Source: CAG-492 sp045643465 (lineage in GTDB: Bacteria > Bacillota > Clostridia > TANB77 > CAG-508). Taken from it: 36,792 nucleotides of DNA. Location: NCBI GenBank assembly GCA_045643465.1, contig JAZUKV010000027.1, positions 1-36,792 of the forward strand. The letters are read 5' to 3'. Position 1 is the first letter of the stretch, and every line of letters begins with the position of its first letter. The notes under the pieces were generated by a model. That model saw nothing but the letters and a program-made list of their open reading frames with translations, made no database searches and had not been told where the DNA came from. Below are positions 7,652 to 16,103 of this stretch, one piece after another. A program made the position numbers and the translations under genes.

Positions 7652-7700
7652 ATCTTGCAAAGGAGTCTTAAAGACTTTTTTGCAGGATTTTTTGTTTTTT
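7652..7700 (+). terminator. Intrinsic terminator within the leader
   Basis: ATCTTGCAAA pairs with TTTGCAGGAT (one G-T pair), with an inner AGTCT/AGACT stem, followed by a T-rich tract. It lies upstream of the ribosome site of the first GNAT gene, so read-through must be controlled. Confidence 0.88.
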
Positions 7701-7727
7701 GTAAGAATATATGGAAGGAAGTGAATT

Positions 7728-8270
7728 ATGAAAGAAGTATTAATAAGAAATGTAAAATATGAAGATTTAAAAGCTGTATCAGAAATTGCAATAAGAGGAT
7801 GGCAAACTGCATACAGAGGAATTGTTGATGATTATTATTTAGATAATTTAAGCATTGAAGAAAATTATCAAAAAAGAATTAAAGATTATAAAGAAAATGG
7901 TTTTATTGTTGCAGAGCAAAATGGAAAAATTGTTGGTTTTTGTAGATATAGAATTGGAAATGAATATAAAGATAAGTATCCAGAAGTTGATTGTGAATTA
8001 TGTGCTTTATATGTAAAACCAGAAGAAAAAAGAAATGGAATAGGTAAAGCTCTTATAAAATATGTAAAAAATGAATTTAGAAGAAATAATTTAAATACAA
8101 TGATTATTTGGTGTCTTAAAGGAAATTATCCATCTAGAGCATTTTATGAAAAAATGGGTGGAAATTTAGGTGCAGAATCTTCATATTGTGTAAGAGGTGG
8201 AAAAAAATATGAAGAGGTTGGGTTTATATATAATCTAAATGAAAGAGAGGGTGATAATAGTGAAATTTAA
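7728..8270 (+). CDS. GNAT-family N-acetyltransferase
   Basis: 180 residues. The acetyl-CoA-binding core is clear: strand beta4 CELCALYVKPEEK followed by RNGIGKAL (the Q/RxxGxG/A loop, about residue 103). The N-terminus IRNVKYEDLKAVSEIAIRGW is typical of this family. GGAAG lies seven bases before the ATG. The gene is controlled by the leader and terminator upstream and overlaps the next GNAT gene by 11 bases. Substrate unknown; many members of this size modify small amines or protein N-termini. Confidence 0.9.
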   Translation: MKEVLIRNVKYEDLKAVSEIAIRGWQTAYRGIVDDYYLDNLSIEENYQKRIKDYKENGFIVAEQNGKIVGFCRYRIGNEYKDKYPEVDCELCALYVKPEEKRNGIGKALIKYVKNEFRRNNLNTMIIWCLKGNYPSRAFYEKMGGNLGAESSYCVRGGKKYEEVGFIYNLNEREGDNSEI

Positions 8271-9111
8271 CAAATATGAAAAAATACAAGATTTTTGGAA
8301 AGATACACAATATCTTATAGAAAAAGAAGAATGGTACAATTGCTTAATGATAGGAAATTGTCATGAAGCACTTGAAAAAGGAAATATAGAAATGTTTTTA
8401 GCAACAATTACAAATGATGAAGATGTTATTGAATTAATAATACTATATAGAAAGCCTTGGAAGTTAATTTTCTATTCACCTACAGATAATTATTCTGATG
8501 AAATATTAAAATTTGCAGCACAAGAAGTATATAAATATGATACAGAATTGTTAGGTGTTAATTCAAGATGTGATTTAGCAGAAAGATTTTCTGATTTTTA
8601 TTGTGAAATAGCAAATATGAAATGCATAATGCATTTTGGACTTAGAATATTATTATTGGAAAAAATAGAATCAGGAAAATTATTAAATGATGTTGTTTAT
8701 AGAAAAGCTAATTTAAATGATAAAGAAACTTTAATAAAATATATCCAAGATTTTAGGAAAGAGGCATTACATGAAGAATGTGAATATGAAAAGGCTGAAG
8801 AAGAATTCTATAAATATCTAAAAAAAGGTTTTTTTGTATTGGAGAAAAATGGAAAAATAGTATGTCAAGCCAGTATTGGTAGAGCAATGAAATATGGAAA
8901 ATGTATAAGTGGTGTATTTACGCCAAAAGAGGAAAGAGGTAAGGGATACGCTTATAATTTAATATATAATGCATCAAAAGAGCTTTTAGATAGTGGTGAT
9001 AAATATTGTGTATTATTTACAGATGATTCAAATCCGATAAGTAATCATGTATATGAAAAAATTGGTTATAAAAGAAAATGTGATTGGAAAGATATAGATT
9101 TTATAAAATAA
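8260..9111 (+). CDS. Two-domain GNAT acetyltransferase
   Basis: 283 residues. The C-terminal half holds the acetyl-CoA loop (GVFTPKEERGKGYAYN, RGKGYA) and the closing SNHVYEKIGYK motif; the N-terminal half looks like a degenerate GNAT or substrate-binding domain. The start is GTG at 8260, with AGAGG nine bases upstream, overlapping the stop of the previous gene; the upstream ATG at 8239 has no ribosome site. Translational coupling with the first GNAT is likely. Substrate unknown. Confidence 0.85.
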   Translation: MKFNKYEKIQDFWKDTQYLIEKEEWYNCLMIGNCHEALEKGNIEMFLATITNDEDVIELIILYRKPWKLIFYSPTDNYSDEILKFAAQEVYKYDTELLGVNSRCDLAERFSDFYCEIANMKCIMHFGLRILLLEKIESGKLLNDVVYRKANLNDKETLIKYIQDFRKEALHEECEYEKAEEEFYKYLKKGFFVLEKNGKIVCQASIGRAMKYGKCISGVFTPKEERGKGYAYNLIYNASKELLDSGDKYCVLFTDDSNPISNHVYEKIGYKRKCDWKDIDFIK

Positions 9112-9128
9112 AGAGAAATTAATTTAAT

Positions 9129-9168
9129 AAAAGAGCTAGATTAATGCTTAATTAATCTAGCTCTTTAT
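9129..9168. terminator. Bidirectional terminator
   Basis: AAGAGCTAGATTAA pairs with TTAATCTAGCTCTT. It separates the GNAT operon from the convergent gene at 9171. Confidence 0.85.
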
Positions 9169-9170
9169 AT

Positions 9171-10112
9171 TTATGCTAATTCATTTTTCAATGAATTTGA
9201 AACAATAGTAGGTGGTATTTCATATTTAATATCAAAATAGCGAAAATCTTGCAAAGCATTTTCTTCTAAACAAGCTAAATAGATATCTAATTCGTTCAAA
9301 GTTCTACAAGATGTTATAATAGCTGGATGTAAGTTATAGTTTGTTAAAAGTTCTGTTGCCAGTGAAATTGATTTAAATCTGTTAGCATTTTCTTTTTTTC
9401 TCATTAATTTATAGGTTTCTTTAAATCTTGAAAATGCAGAAAATCTATAATATGAAATAGGTTTAGTATATAATTTTTCAATAACATCATTTAATGATTT
9501 ATATAAATCTTTATGTTCAAACAATATTTGTTTAACTTCTTTTATTTTATATGGTAAAATAACTTTTTTATTTATTTCAGATATAATCAATGTATTTTCA
9601 ATATAAGAATCTTTTAAGCAATCAGAAGTAATTGTTTGTATAGATTCATTTGAACTTTCCTGTAAATTGCTTTTTTTCTCAGTATTCTCAGATGTAGATA
9701 ACTCAGACATATCTAGTAAAAGAATACTTTCAATAAATTTTTCAATCATAGAAGTATTTCTATAGATAACTTTAATACATTTATTAAATTGATTATTATA
9801 ATCTTTTATTAAATCTTCAATATTTGATTCATTTAAAGAATCTTGAATGTTTTCTAATTTTTGAATAAGTTTTTGGATAGAAAATAAATTAATATTAGAT
9901 TTATTTAGCATAAAAGTAGACTTATTCATATAATTAATAAAATCAGAATCTTCAGTCATGGTCATATTAATATTCATATTACCAAAAAAATTTTTCATGA
10001 AGGATAATATTTGTTTATTTAAATTTTCTTGAATAATAAGTGTTGAATTTAATGAGTTTCTTTCAAGATTTATTAAAGTTTTTCTATTGTTTATATCTAA
10101 AAAATTAATCAT
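9171..10112 (-). CDS. Conserved-looking hypothetical protein
   Basis: 313 residues, soluble, mostly helical. Two parts are visible: a variable Asn/Ser-rich N-terminal half (to about residue 165) and a denser C-terminal half with NKKVILPYKIKEVKQIL, YRFSAFSRFKETYKLM and a Tyr/Pro-containing end. GGAGG lies seven bases before the ATG. It is divergent from the surface-protein locus. I do not recognise a domain. Confidence 0.7.
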   Translation of the reverse strand: MINFLDINNRKTLINLERNSLNSTLIIQENLNKQILSFMKNFFGNMNINMTMTEDSDFINYMNKSTFMLNKSNINLFSIQKLIQKLENIQDSLNESNIEDLIKDYNNQFNKCIKVIYRNTSMIEKFIESILLLDMSELSTSENTEKKSNLQESSNESIQTITSDCLKDSYIENTLIISEINKKVILPYKIKEVKQILFEHKDLYKSLNDVIEKLYTKPISYYRFSAFSRFKETYKLMRKKENANRFKSISLATELLTNYNLHPAIITSCRTLNELDIYLACLEENALQDFRYFDIKYEIPPTIVSNSLKNELA

Positions 10113-10204
10113 TTGTAACCTCCGACATTCATCTACAAAATATTATAGCATTGGTGTAAAAAAATGTAAATGAAAATAATAAAAAAAGAAAAATTGAAAA
10201 AACA

Positions 10205-10233
10205 TTGAAAAAAAAAATACGTTATGTTATATT
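10205..10233 (+). promoter_or_regulatory. Candidate promoter of the first surface-locus operon
   Basis: TTGAAA (10205-10210), 17-base spacer, TATATT (10228-10233), about 60 bases before the first gene. Genes from 10294 to 18414 follow with overlaps or gaps of 3 to 24 bases. Confidence 0.6.
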
Positions 10234-10293
10234 GATTTTAGTTTTAAATTCGTTAGAAAAAATAAAAAAATTCTAATGGTGTGGGAGGAAAAA

Positions 10294-10836
10294 ATGAAGA
10301 AAAAAATATTAAATGTTCTATTTGTAATTTATGTGATAATAGCAATTTTTGTAACTGTTTGCTTATTATCTTATAATCAATTTAAGGTAAGTGAATTTGG
10401 AAATTATTCATTTGTTATAATTTCAGATAATACTGTTGAGCCAGATTTTAAAAAAGGTGATTTAGTAATAGTAAATAAAAAATCAAAAGTATTAACAGAT
10501 AAAAAAGCATTTTTCTATGATACTTATGAAAAAAATATAGAAATAAAATTGGGAACAATTGAAGCTGCTGAAAAAGTTAATGAACATGAGACTACATATA
10601 CATTAGAAGGAGATCATAAAATTTCAGGACAATATGTATTAGGACCAGCAGAGTCTGCAAGTGTGGTACCTTTTGTTGGAAATATTTTAGGAGTATTAGA
10701 ATCAAAATGGGGATTCTTATTTTTAATTGTTTTACCATCATTGTTAGCTTTTATATATCAAATTTCTGTAGTTGTTGACGAAATTAAAAAAAGCAAAGAT
10801 GAGAAAAAAGGAAAAGAAAAGAGTAATGAAGAATAA
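10294..10836 (+). CDS. SipW-like signal peptidase paralogue with altered active site
   Basis: 180 residues with SPase I topology: N-terminal membrane helix (about 5-26), extracytoplasmic domain, C-terminal helix (about 140-160) and charged tail. The GDLVIV strand after the catalytic motif is present, but aligning on the proline gives NTVEP where active enzymes have GSMxP, so the nucleophile position is Thr47, not Ser. The His of the THR motif is also absent (IEIKLG around K85), while a GD remains at 106-107. It may be an inactive regulator or a divergent Thr enzyme. ATG 10294 is used because GGGAGG lies just upstream, inside a longer frame. Confidence 0.75.
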   Translation: MKKKILNVLFVIYVIIAIFVTVCLLSYNQFKVSEFGNYSFVIISDNTVEPDFKKGDLVIVNKKSKVLTDKKAFFYDTYEKNIEIKLGTIEAAEKVNEHETTYTLEGDHKISGQYVLGPAESASVVPFVGNILGVLESKWGFLFLIVLPSLLAFIYQISVVVDEIKKSKDEKKGKEKSNEE

Positions 10837-11471
10837 AAAGAAAATTTTAAAAATTCTTTTAATTATAATGTGCATCTGTATGATTTTTATTTTAAGTTAT
10901 GAAATAATACATATATATGCACTTTTTCAAAGTGAAATATCAGGTAATGTAGTAATGGAAAATGGCACTTGGAAAATTAAGGTAAATAACTCAGATATTG
11001 TACGAGGAATTGATGAAACTTTTTCTATTGAAAATATAAACATAGAAGAAAGTAGTCATGTAAAATCTCGGGAAACTAGCTCCTGGTTTTTCTGGCAATT
11101 TTAACATTAACATAGATCCACAAGATACAAGCGTTTCAGTCAGATATGATATTTCATTGGATAAAGAAAATATAGTAAATAAAAATATAGTTATAAAATC
11201 AATAGAAAATATAGGTCAGGGGCAATCTTTGATTAGAACAGGCGAGAATACATATACTGGTATAATAAGTTTGGATGAAATAAATCAACATATGAGCAAT
11301 TTAGTAAAAGTAGAAATACAGTGGATTGATGATGGAAATAATGATGAGGAAGATACTAAACTTGCTTCAAGATATGAAATGGTCCTTAGGATACCAGTAA
11401 AAGTACATGTTTGTCAATATTTAGGAGAAGAAGTAACTGAATATGAGGAAGAAACTCCAGATAATATTTAA
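10826..11471 (+). CDS. TasA-like exported protein, +1 frameshift at CGG
   Basis: Two frames that join into one 214-residue protein. Frame one, from ATG 10826 (overlapping the previous stop), gives a signal/membrane segment (residues 7-27) and a beta strand NGTWKIKVN. At codon 82 the zero frame reads TCT CGG and soon stops (TAA, 11 codons on). Skipping the C (11069) yields S-G-KLAPGFSGNFNI and continues through SVSVRYDISLDK to a stop at 11469. The PGxSGxFxI pattern is typical of TasA/camelysin-type proteins. It likely needs the adjacent SipW enzymes for maturation. The alternative is a pseudogene, but the same CGG rule applies in three other genes. Confidence 0.78.
11069..11072 (+). other. +1 recoding site 1: TCT C GGG
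   Basis: In-frame CGG at 11069-11071. Dropping one base changes the frame so that GGG (Gly) is read next and the downstream TasA-like domain is joined. Confidence 0.75.
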
Positions 11472-11486
11472 TAAATAGGAGAGAAA

Positions 11487-12023
11487 ATGTCTGCGAAAAA
11501 TGTCAAAAAAAGCGGTAATAAAGTTATAGGATTATTTTTCGATTTTTTATTAATTGTAATTTCGATAATTATAATAATTGGGATGTATTATATTTTTCAA
11601 GTGGGGATACAAAAAAAATCATATGCCAATATGTTTGGATATACATTTTTTGAAGTAGCAACAGGTAGTATGTCTCCAACTATTGAAACTGGTGATTTGG
11701 TAGTAGCAAAGTTAACAAAAGATGTAAGTGAAGATGAAATTATAGTATACAAAGAAAATAAAGATTTTATTACTCATAGATTAATTAAAATCGAAGATGA
11801 TATGCTTATTACAAAAGGCGATAATAATAATTGTAAAGATTGTCCAATAACACCAGAGCAAGTTATGGGAAAAGTGGTGTTTACAATTCCAAAAGTTAGA
11901 AATATAAAAAAAGTGTTATTATCTCCACCAATATTAATTTTAGCCTTTAGCATAATTATATTATTAATTATTTCATTTTTTATAAGTAAAGATAAAACGG
12001 AGGAAAATAATGAGGAGAAATAA
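11487..12023 (+). CDS. SipW-type signal peptidase I (active)
   Basis: 178 residues. All catalytic elements of the ER-type/SipW clan are present: nucleophile S61 in ATGSMSP, H97 in ITHRL and D112 in TKGDNN. There is an N-terminal membrane anchor (about 14-40) and a C-terminal one (about 145-168). The FGY at 50-52 lies ten residues before the serine and is an internal standard for the recoded paralogue at 31644. AGGAGAG precedes the ATG. It overlaps the next exported protein by 14 bases, implying coupled expression of enzyme and substrate. Confidence 0.95.
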   Translation: MSAKNVKKSGNKVIGLFFDFLLIVISIIIIIGMYYIFQVGIQKKSYANMFGYTFFEVATGSMSPTIETGDLVVAKLTKDVSEDEIIVYKENKDFITHRLIKIEDDMLITKGDNNNCKDCPITPEQVMGKVVFTIPKVRNIKKVLLSPPILILAFSIIILLIISFFISKDKTEENNEEK

Positions 12024-12588
12024 AAGAAGGATAAGACTATATATGAAAATGATGATACTTCTTTTATGTTTTTGTATTATAGTTAGAATTTTTACTTTAG
12101 TTTTAGGAAAATATGAAAGTGAAGCATCAGGAGAAGCAAATGTCGGAATAGCTTTTTATTTATTAAAAGAGGATTATAAGACAATGACTTTAAATTTGGA
12201 TTCATTATTTCCTCGAAATGATGCATATGTGTATAATTTTTCAATAGGCAACGAAGATGGAGAAAAGGTGTCTGATATAGATTTGAAATATAGTCTAAAA
12301 ATCAGAACTACGACAAATTTACCATTAACATATGATTTATATATGAATCAACAATATACAGATAGTGATGCTAGAAGTATTATAAATACTGAAAGTATAG
12401 AGCAAGATGAAGATGGAACATATTTTAGAATAATTACAACTGAAGATATATTATTAAGATATACAAATCCTACTACAAACAATTATCAATTGGTGGTGCA
12501 TTTCCCAGAAAATTATAATACAGAAAATTACCAAAATATAATAGATGTAATAGAAATTCAAGTTAATTCATCACAATATGTTGAATAA
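12010..12588 (+). CDS. TasA/camelysin-like exported subunit
   Basis: 192 residues. A basic head and one hydrophobic segment (about 10-31) end in VLGKYESEASGEANVGIA, the hallmark (GKYxSxASGxAxVxxA) of SipW-processed biofilm matrix proteins. The remainder is beta-rich (SIGNEDGEKVSDIDLKYSLK, then NLPLTYDLYM). It probably forms surface fibres or associates with them. GGAGG lies six bases before the ATG inside the preceding SipW gene. Confidence 0.85.
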   Translation: MRRNKRRIRLYMKMMILLLCFCIIVRIFTLVLGKYESEASGEANVGIAFYLLKEDYKTMTLNLDSLFPRNDAYVYNFSIGNEDGEKVSDIDLKYSLKIRTTTNLPLTYDLYMNQQYTDSDARSIINTESIEQDEDGTYFRIITTEDILLRYTNPTTNNYQLVVHFPENYNTENYQNIIDVIEIQVNSSQYVE

Positions 12589-12603
12589 TTGAAAGGAGCA
12601 AGT

Positions 12604-13536
12604 ATGAAAAGTGCTAACAATAATAGGTTGAACAGAATAAAAAAATATAAAAAGAAACAACTAATACTTATTATTGTACTATTAATTTGTATTAGCTCTT
12701 TGGTAAGTATTTTTGGAAAATATGTAACTAATAGTATAAATGACTTCTTTTTGCGTAGCAAAGAATTTTATTTTTATAGTGATAAATTGAGTGATAATAC
12801 TTCAGTATATCAGATTGATAATTGGCCAGGTGTTGGTGATTATACATTAACAATAAATATGAATAGTAGAAAGAATAATATAAGAGCGGTAGATTATGAC
12901 ATAGGCTATAATATAACATATACATGTAGTGATAATGCTATATGTCAATTGGATAAAACATCAGGGATAATACCGGCTAATACAAATTCAGATACATTTG
13001 TAGTTACAATTACACCAAATAGACAATTAACCACAGGGGATAAAGTTGAAGTTGAAATCACTGCTAAATCAGATTCTCAATATAAGAAAACTTTAAAAGG
13101 AAAATTTACATTAGTAGTAGGAAAAGAAAATTTAACGTATGATATTACAGATTCAGCTCAAAGCCCATATTTAGATTTAAGTTTTACAAATACATTAACA
13201 TATTATAATGTTAGAGAAGCATTTGATAGTTATTCTGTAAATGATAAAATTGATTATACAGATTATTTAAATTTAACTGAAGACAAAAAAAGAAAATGTT
13301 ATTCAGCAATTGCAACTATAAATTTTAATCCAGGAGATGTTCTTTTAGATATGACAAGTTCAAATTATTCAAAAGCAACCAACATTGGAACAACTGTTAT
13401 AGATGGAAAAACATATGTAAATAGATTAAGTATTGAGATAGATGCAATATCAAGTATTGATTTAAGATTTTATAAAGTAGATTCAAGCAGGAATTATACA
13501 AACAATCAATCTATTTTTACAATTACAAGCATATAA
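12604..13536 (+). CDS. Exported TasA-like protein, larger form
   Basis: 310 residues. The basic N-terminus and hydrophobic segment (about 19-40) end in SIFGKYVTNSINDF, again the GKYxT cleavage context. The exported part has beta-sandwich features (DYTLTINMNSR, IGYNITYTC, DKVEVEITAKSDS) and two cysteines about ten residues apart (TCSDNAICQL), possibly a disulfide. AAGGAG overlaps the TTG at 12589, so ATG 12604 is chosen. Part of the same operon. Confidence 0.75.
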   Translation: MKSANNNRLNRIKKYKKKQLILIIVLLICISSLVSIFGKYVTNSINDFFLRSKEFYFYSDKLSDNTSVYQIDNWPGVGDYTLTINMNSRKNNIRAVDYDIGYNITYTCSDNAICQLDKTSGIIPANTNSDTFVVTITPNRQLTTGDKVEVEITAKSDSQYKKTLKGKFTLVVGKENLTYDITDSAQSPYLDLSFTNTLTYYNVREAFDSYSVNDKIDYTDYLNLTEDKKRKCYSAIATINFNPGDVLLDMTSSNYSKATNIGTTVIDGKTYVNRLSIEIDAISSIDLRFYKVDSSRNYTNNQSIFTITSI

Positions 13537-13549
13537 GGAGTTGAAAAAA

Positions 13550-14548
13550 ATGACAATTAATATTATGAATCAATATATAGACATAACAAAAAAATTAATT
13601 CATGATTATTTAAAATTAGTTTTAGGGAATAAATTTAGTTTTAAATATTATGAAAAATTTACAGAAGAATACATAAATATTAGATATTATAATTTTTATG
13701 AATCTGATATTAATAATAGCATGAGAAGAAAAATATTAGAGCATTTGAGAGATATGCAAGATGACTTATGTATGAATGATATTGAAAACAGAATAATTAT
13801 ACAAGATTCATATACATTTTTTCACTATGTATTATATTTTGATAATGTAATTAGATTTAGAGATATTCAAAATGTTGTTAAAAGAATTGCCAGAGAAAGA
13901 ATAAAAACATTAGAAAAAGAAGATGAGAATTTTGAAAAAGAATTATTGGATATCATAAATAAATATGATGCAGAAAAACAAGAGCTGTTAAAAAAATTTG
14001 AAACTGAAGATTTTAAAATAAAAATTACAAATTATCCTGAAAAGCTTAATGTATATAGAGTAAAAATCAAACATAATATAGAATTTCCGATTATATTTAG
14101 TGAATATGCAATAAATAAAGCTTTTAATATGGGAATTACAAATGAAGATAAATTATTTGTTGAATATTATTTAATTGTAATACAAGTATTGCAAGATATT
14201 TTAAAAGCTAATTTTGAAAAGAAGTACATTGTACAATTTGCAGATACATTACTTGAAAAAAGTAAAAAATTAAAAGGATTACTAAATATTATTAATAACG
14301 AGGTTGTTCAAGATAAAATATGCATAAAAATCAAATATGAGCAATTTATGGGAAAGAAAGATAAAGTATTTGATTTAATACAAGAAGGATATAAATTTGC
14401 AATAGTAATTGATAAAACATTCAAAGCAAGTGTAAAAAATATTGAAGAGCTTAAAGTTTTTAAATATGTAATATTAGATCAACAGCTAGGTAGTTATGAT
14501 CAAATAATGGAATATGAAAAAAGTTTAAAAAATGTAATAAAGATATAA
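13550..14548 (+). CDS. Cytoplasmic protein preceding the AAA+ ATPase, unknown
   Basis: 332 residues with no signal peptide. Mostly charged helices, with a long coiled-coil-like stretch around residues 105-155 (KEDENFEKELLDIINKYDAEK), then a mixed alpha/beta segment. AAGGAG lies nine bases before ATG 13550. It ends ten bases before the ATPase gene, so the two are surely co-expressed; it may be an adaptor of that ATPase. No family recognised. Confidence 0.65.
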   Translation: MTINIMNQYIDITKKLIHDYLKLVLGNKFSFKYYEKFTEEYINIRYYNFYESDINNSMRRKILEHLRDMQDDLCMNDIENRIIIQDSYTFFHYVLYFDNVIRFRDIQNVVKRIARERIKTLEKEDENFEKELLDIINKYDAEKQELLKKFETEDFKIKITNYPEKLNVYRVKIKHNIEFPIIFSEYAINKAFNMGITNEDKLFVEYYLIVIQVLQDILKANFEKKYIVQFADTLLEKSKKLKGLLNIINNEVVQDKICIKIKYEQFMGKKDKVFDLIQEGYKFAIVIDKTFKASVKNIEELKVFKYVILDQQLGSYDQIMEYEKSLKNVIKI

Positions 14549-14558
14549 AGGGGAAAAA

Positions 14559-16079
14559 ATGGATACTTTCATGAGATTTTTATATGAGTTCTTATCACAA
14601 TTCTTTTCTGGATTTGGTACTATATTCAAAGGAATTGGGTCTGGACTTTGGGAAATGATAAATATAGGCGCATACAGAAATATTTTAGAAAATTATAAAA
14701 ATGATTTATCAGCGCCAGAATGGGTATTAGTTGTTATAGCAATTGCGTGTCTTGCAATTTTATGTGGAATGATTTTAGCTTTAATATTTTTTATTATACG
14801 TAAATATATTAAACCAAGAAAACAAACATATAATCAGGACGAGCTATTAAATGAAATTGCGAATTTAAATAAAAAAGTTGCAAAATTAGTGAAGGAAAAA
14901 GAAGAAATATTGGCAATGAAAATTTCTCAATTAGGACTTAAACCTGATGAAGCTAATACTTTAGAAGGTGGACAAGAAAATGAAGATTCAGGAAATCCAG
15001 ATATAAGATTTTCTAAATTAGATTTAATAGATAAAGAATTTGCTAAATATAAACCTAAGGATTATGGAAATGATTTTACATTGCCAGAGCTATGTGATAA
15101 TTTTAGAAATTTTGCTGCTTCAAAACTAGGGTTATACTATAAACCTGAAATGATGAGAGTTTTTATAGCAGGAATTGCTTCAACAAAATTAGTTATATTA
15201 CAAGGTATATCAGGAACTGGTAAAACTTCACTTGCATATGCCTGGGGAAAATTCATGAAACATGATTCTTGTGTGGCATCTGTTCAACCATCATGGAGAG
15301 ATAGAACTGATATGTTTGGTTATTTTAATGAATTTACTAAAAAATTTAATGAAACAGAGATGCTTAAAGAAATGTATATAGCAGGTTATACAGATGAAGT
15401 ATATACAGTTATATTAGATGAAATGAACTTATCCCGTGTTGAATATTATTTTGCAGAAATGCTATCTATACTTGAAGTTCCAAATAGAGATGAGTGGATG
15501 ATTGAATTAGTACCAAATAGTTGGGCAACAGATCCTAAAAAGATAAAAGGTGGAAAATTAAAAGTTCCAGCAAATATGTGGTATATAGGAACAATTAACA
15601 ATGATGATTCAACATTTGCAGTAACTGATAAAGTTTATGATAGAGCTATGCCAATAGATATAAATGATAAAGGTGTACCATTTAAACCAGTTGATACTGA
15701 TGCACAGGATATAAATTTTTCTTATTTGGATAATTTATTCAAAAAGGCATTCGCAGAATATCCAATATCACAAGAAATGCTAGATAAAATTGAAAAAATG
15801 GATAATTATGTTATAGCTCATTTTAGAATAGCTTTTGGTAACCGTATTGTGTCACATATGAAGAAATTTGTTCCAGTGTATGTTGCATGTGGAGGAGAAG
15901 AGGTTGCTGCTGTAGATTATTTTATTGCTAAAAAAATACTAAGAAAATTTGAGCAATTAAATTTAGCATATATTAGAGATGAAATAGATCCATATATTGA
16001 ATTCTTAGATAAAACATTTGGAAGAAATAAAATGAAAGAGTGCATAGAATACTTGCTAAGATTGAAAAAGATGGCTTAG
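14559..16079 (+). CDS. Membrane-anchored McrB/MoxR-like AAA+ ATPase
   Basis: 506 residues. One strong membrane helix (about 56-82), a coiled coil (92-120) and an acidic linker precede the ATPase. Walker A is GISGTGKTS (216-224), Walker B is VILDEMNLSR (284-293, the D-E-x-N form of McrB-like proteins), sensor 1 is GTINNDD (344-350) and the likely arginine finger is R362 (VYDRAM). Classical McrB is cytoplasmic and works with the nuclease McrC; here no nuclease is seen and the neighbours are exported proteins, so a role in surface assembly or membrane remodelling is more likely than restriction. Confidence 0.9.
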   Translation: MDTFMRFLYEFLSQFFSGFGTIFKGIGSGLWEMINIGAYRNILENYKNDLSAPEWVLVVIAIACLAILCGMILALIFFIIRKYIKPRKQTYNQDELLNEIANLNKKVAKLVKEKEEILAMKISQLGLKPDEANTLEGGQENEDSGNPDIRFSKLDLIDKEFAKYKPKDYGNDFTLPELCDNFRNFAASKLGLYYKPEMMRVFIAGIASTKLVILQGISGTGKTSLAYAWGKFMKHDSCVASVQPSWRDRTDMFGYFNEFTKKFNETEMLKEMYIAGYTDEVYTVILDEMNLSRVEYYFAEMLSILEVPNRDEWMIELVPNSWATDPKKIKGGKLKVPANMWYIGTINNDDSTFAVTDKVYDRAMPIDINDKGVPFKPVDTDAQDINFSYLDNLFKKAFAEYPISQEMLDKIEKMDNYVIAHFRIAFGNRIVSHMKKFVPVYVACGGEEVAAVDYFIAKKILRKFEQLNLAYIRDEIDPYIEFLDKTFGRNKMKECIEYLLRLKKMA

Positions 16080-16103
16080 TTAAATAAGAAGGGAGAAAAG
16101 AAA

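Noticed and set aside
7573..7700. T-box leader
   Set aside because: No AGGGTGGNACCGCG antiterminator sequence is present, and the downstream genes are not synthetases or amino acid genes.
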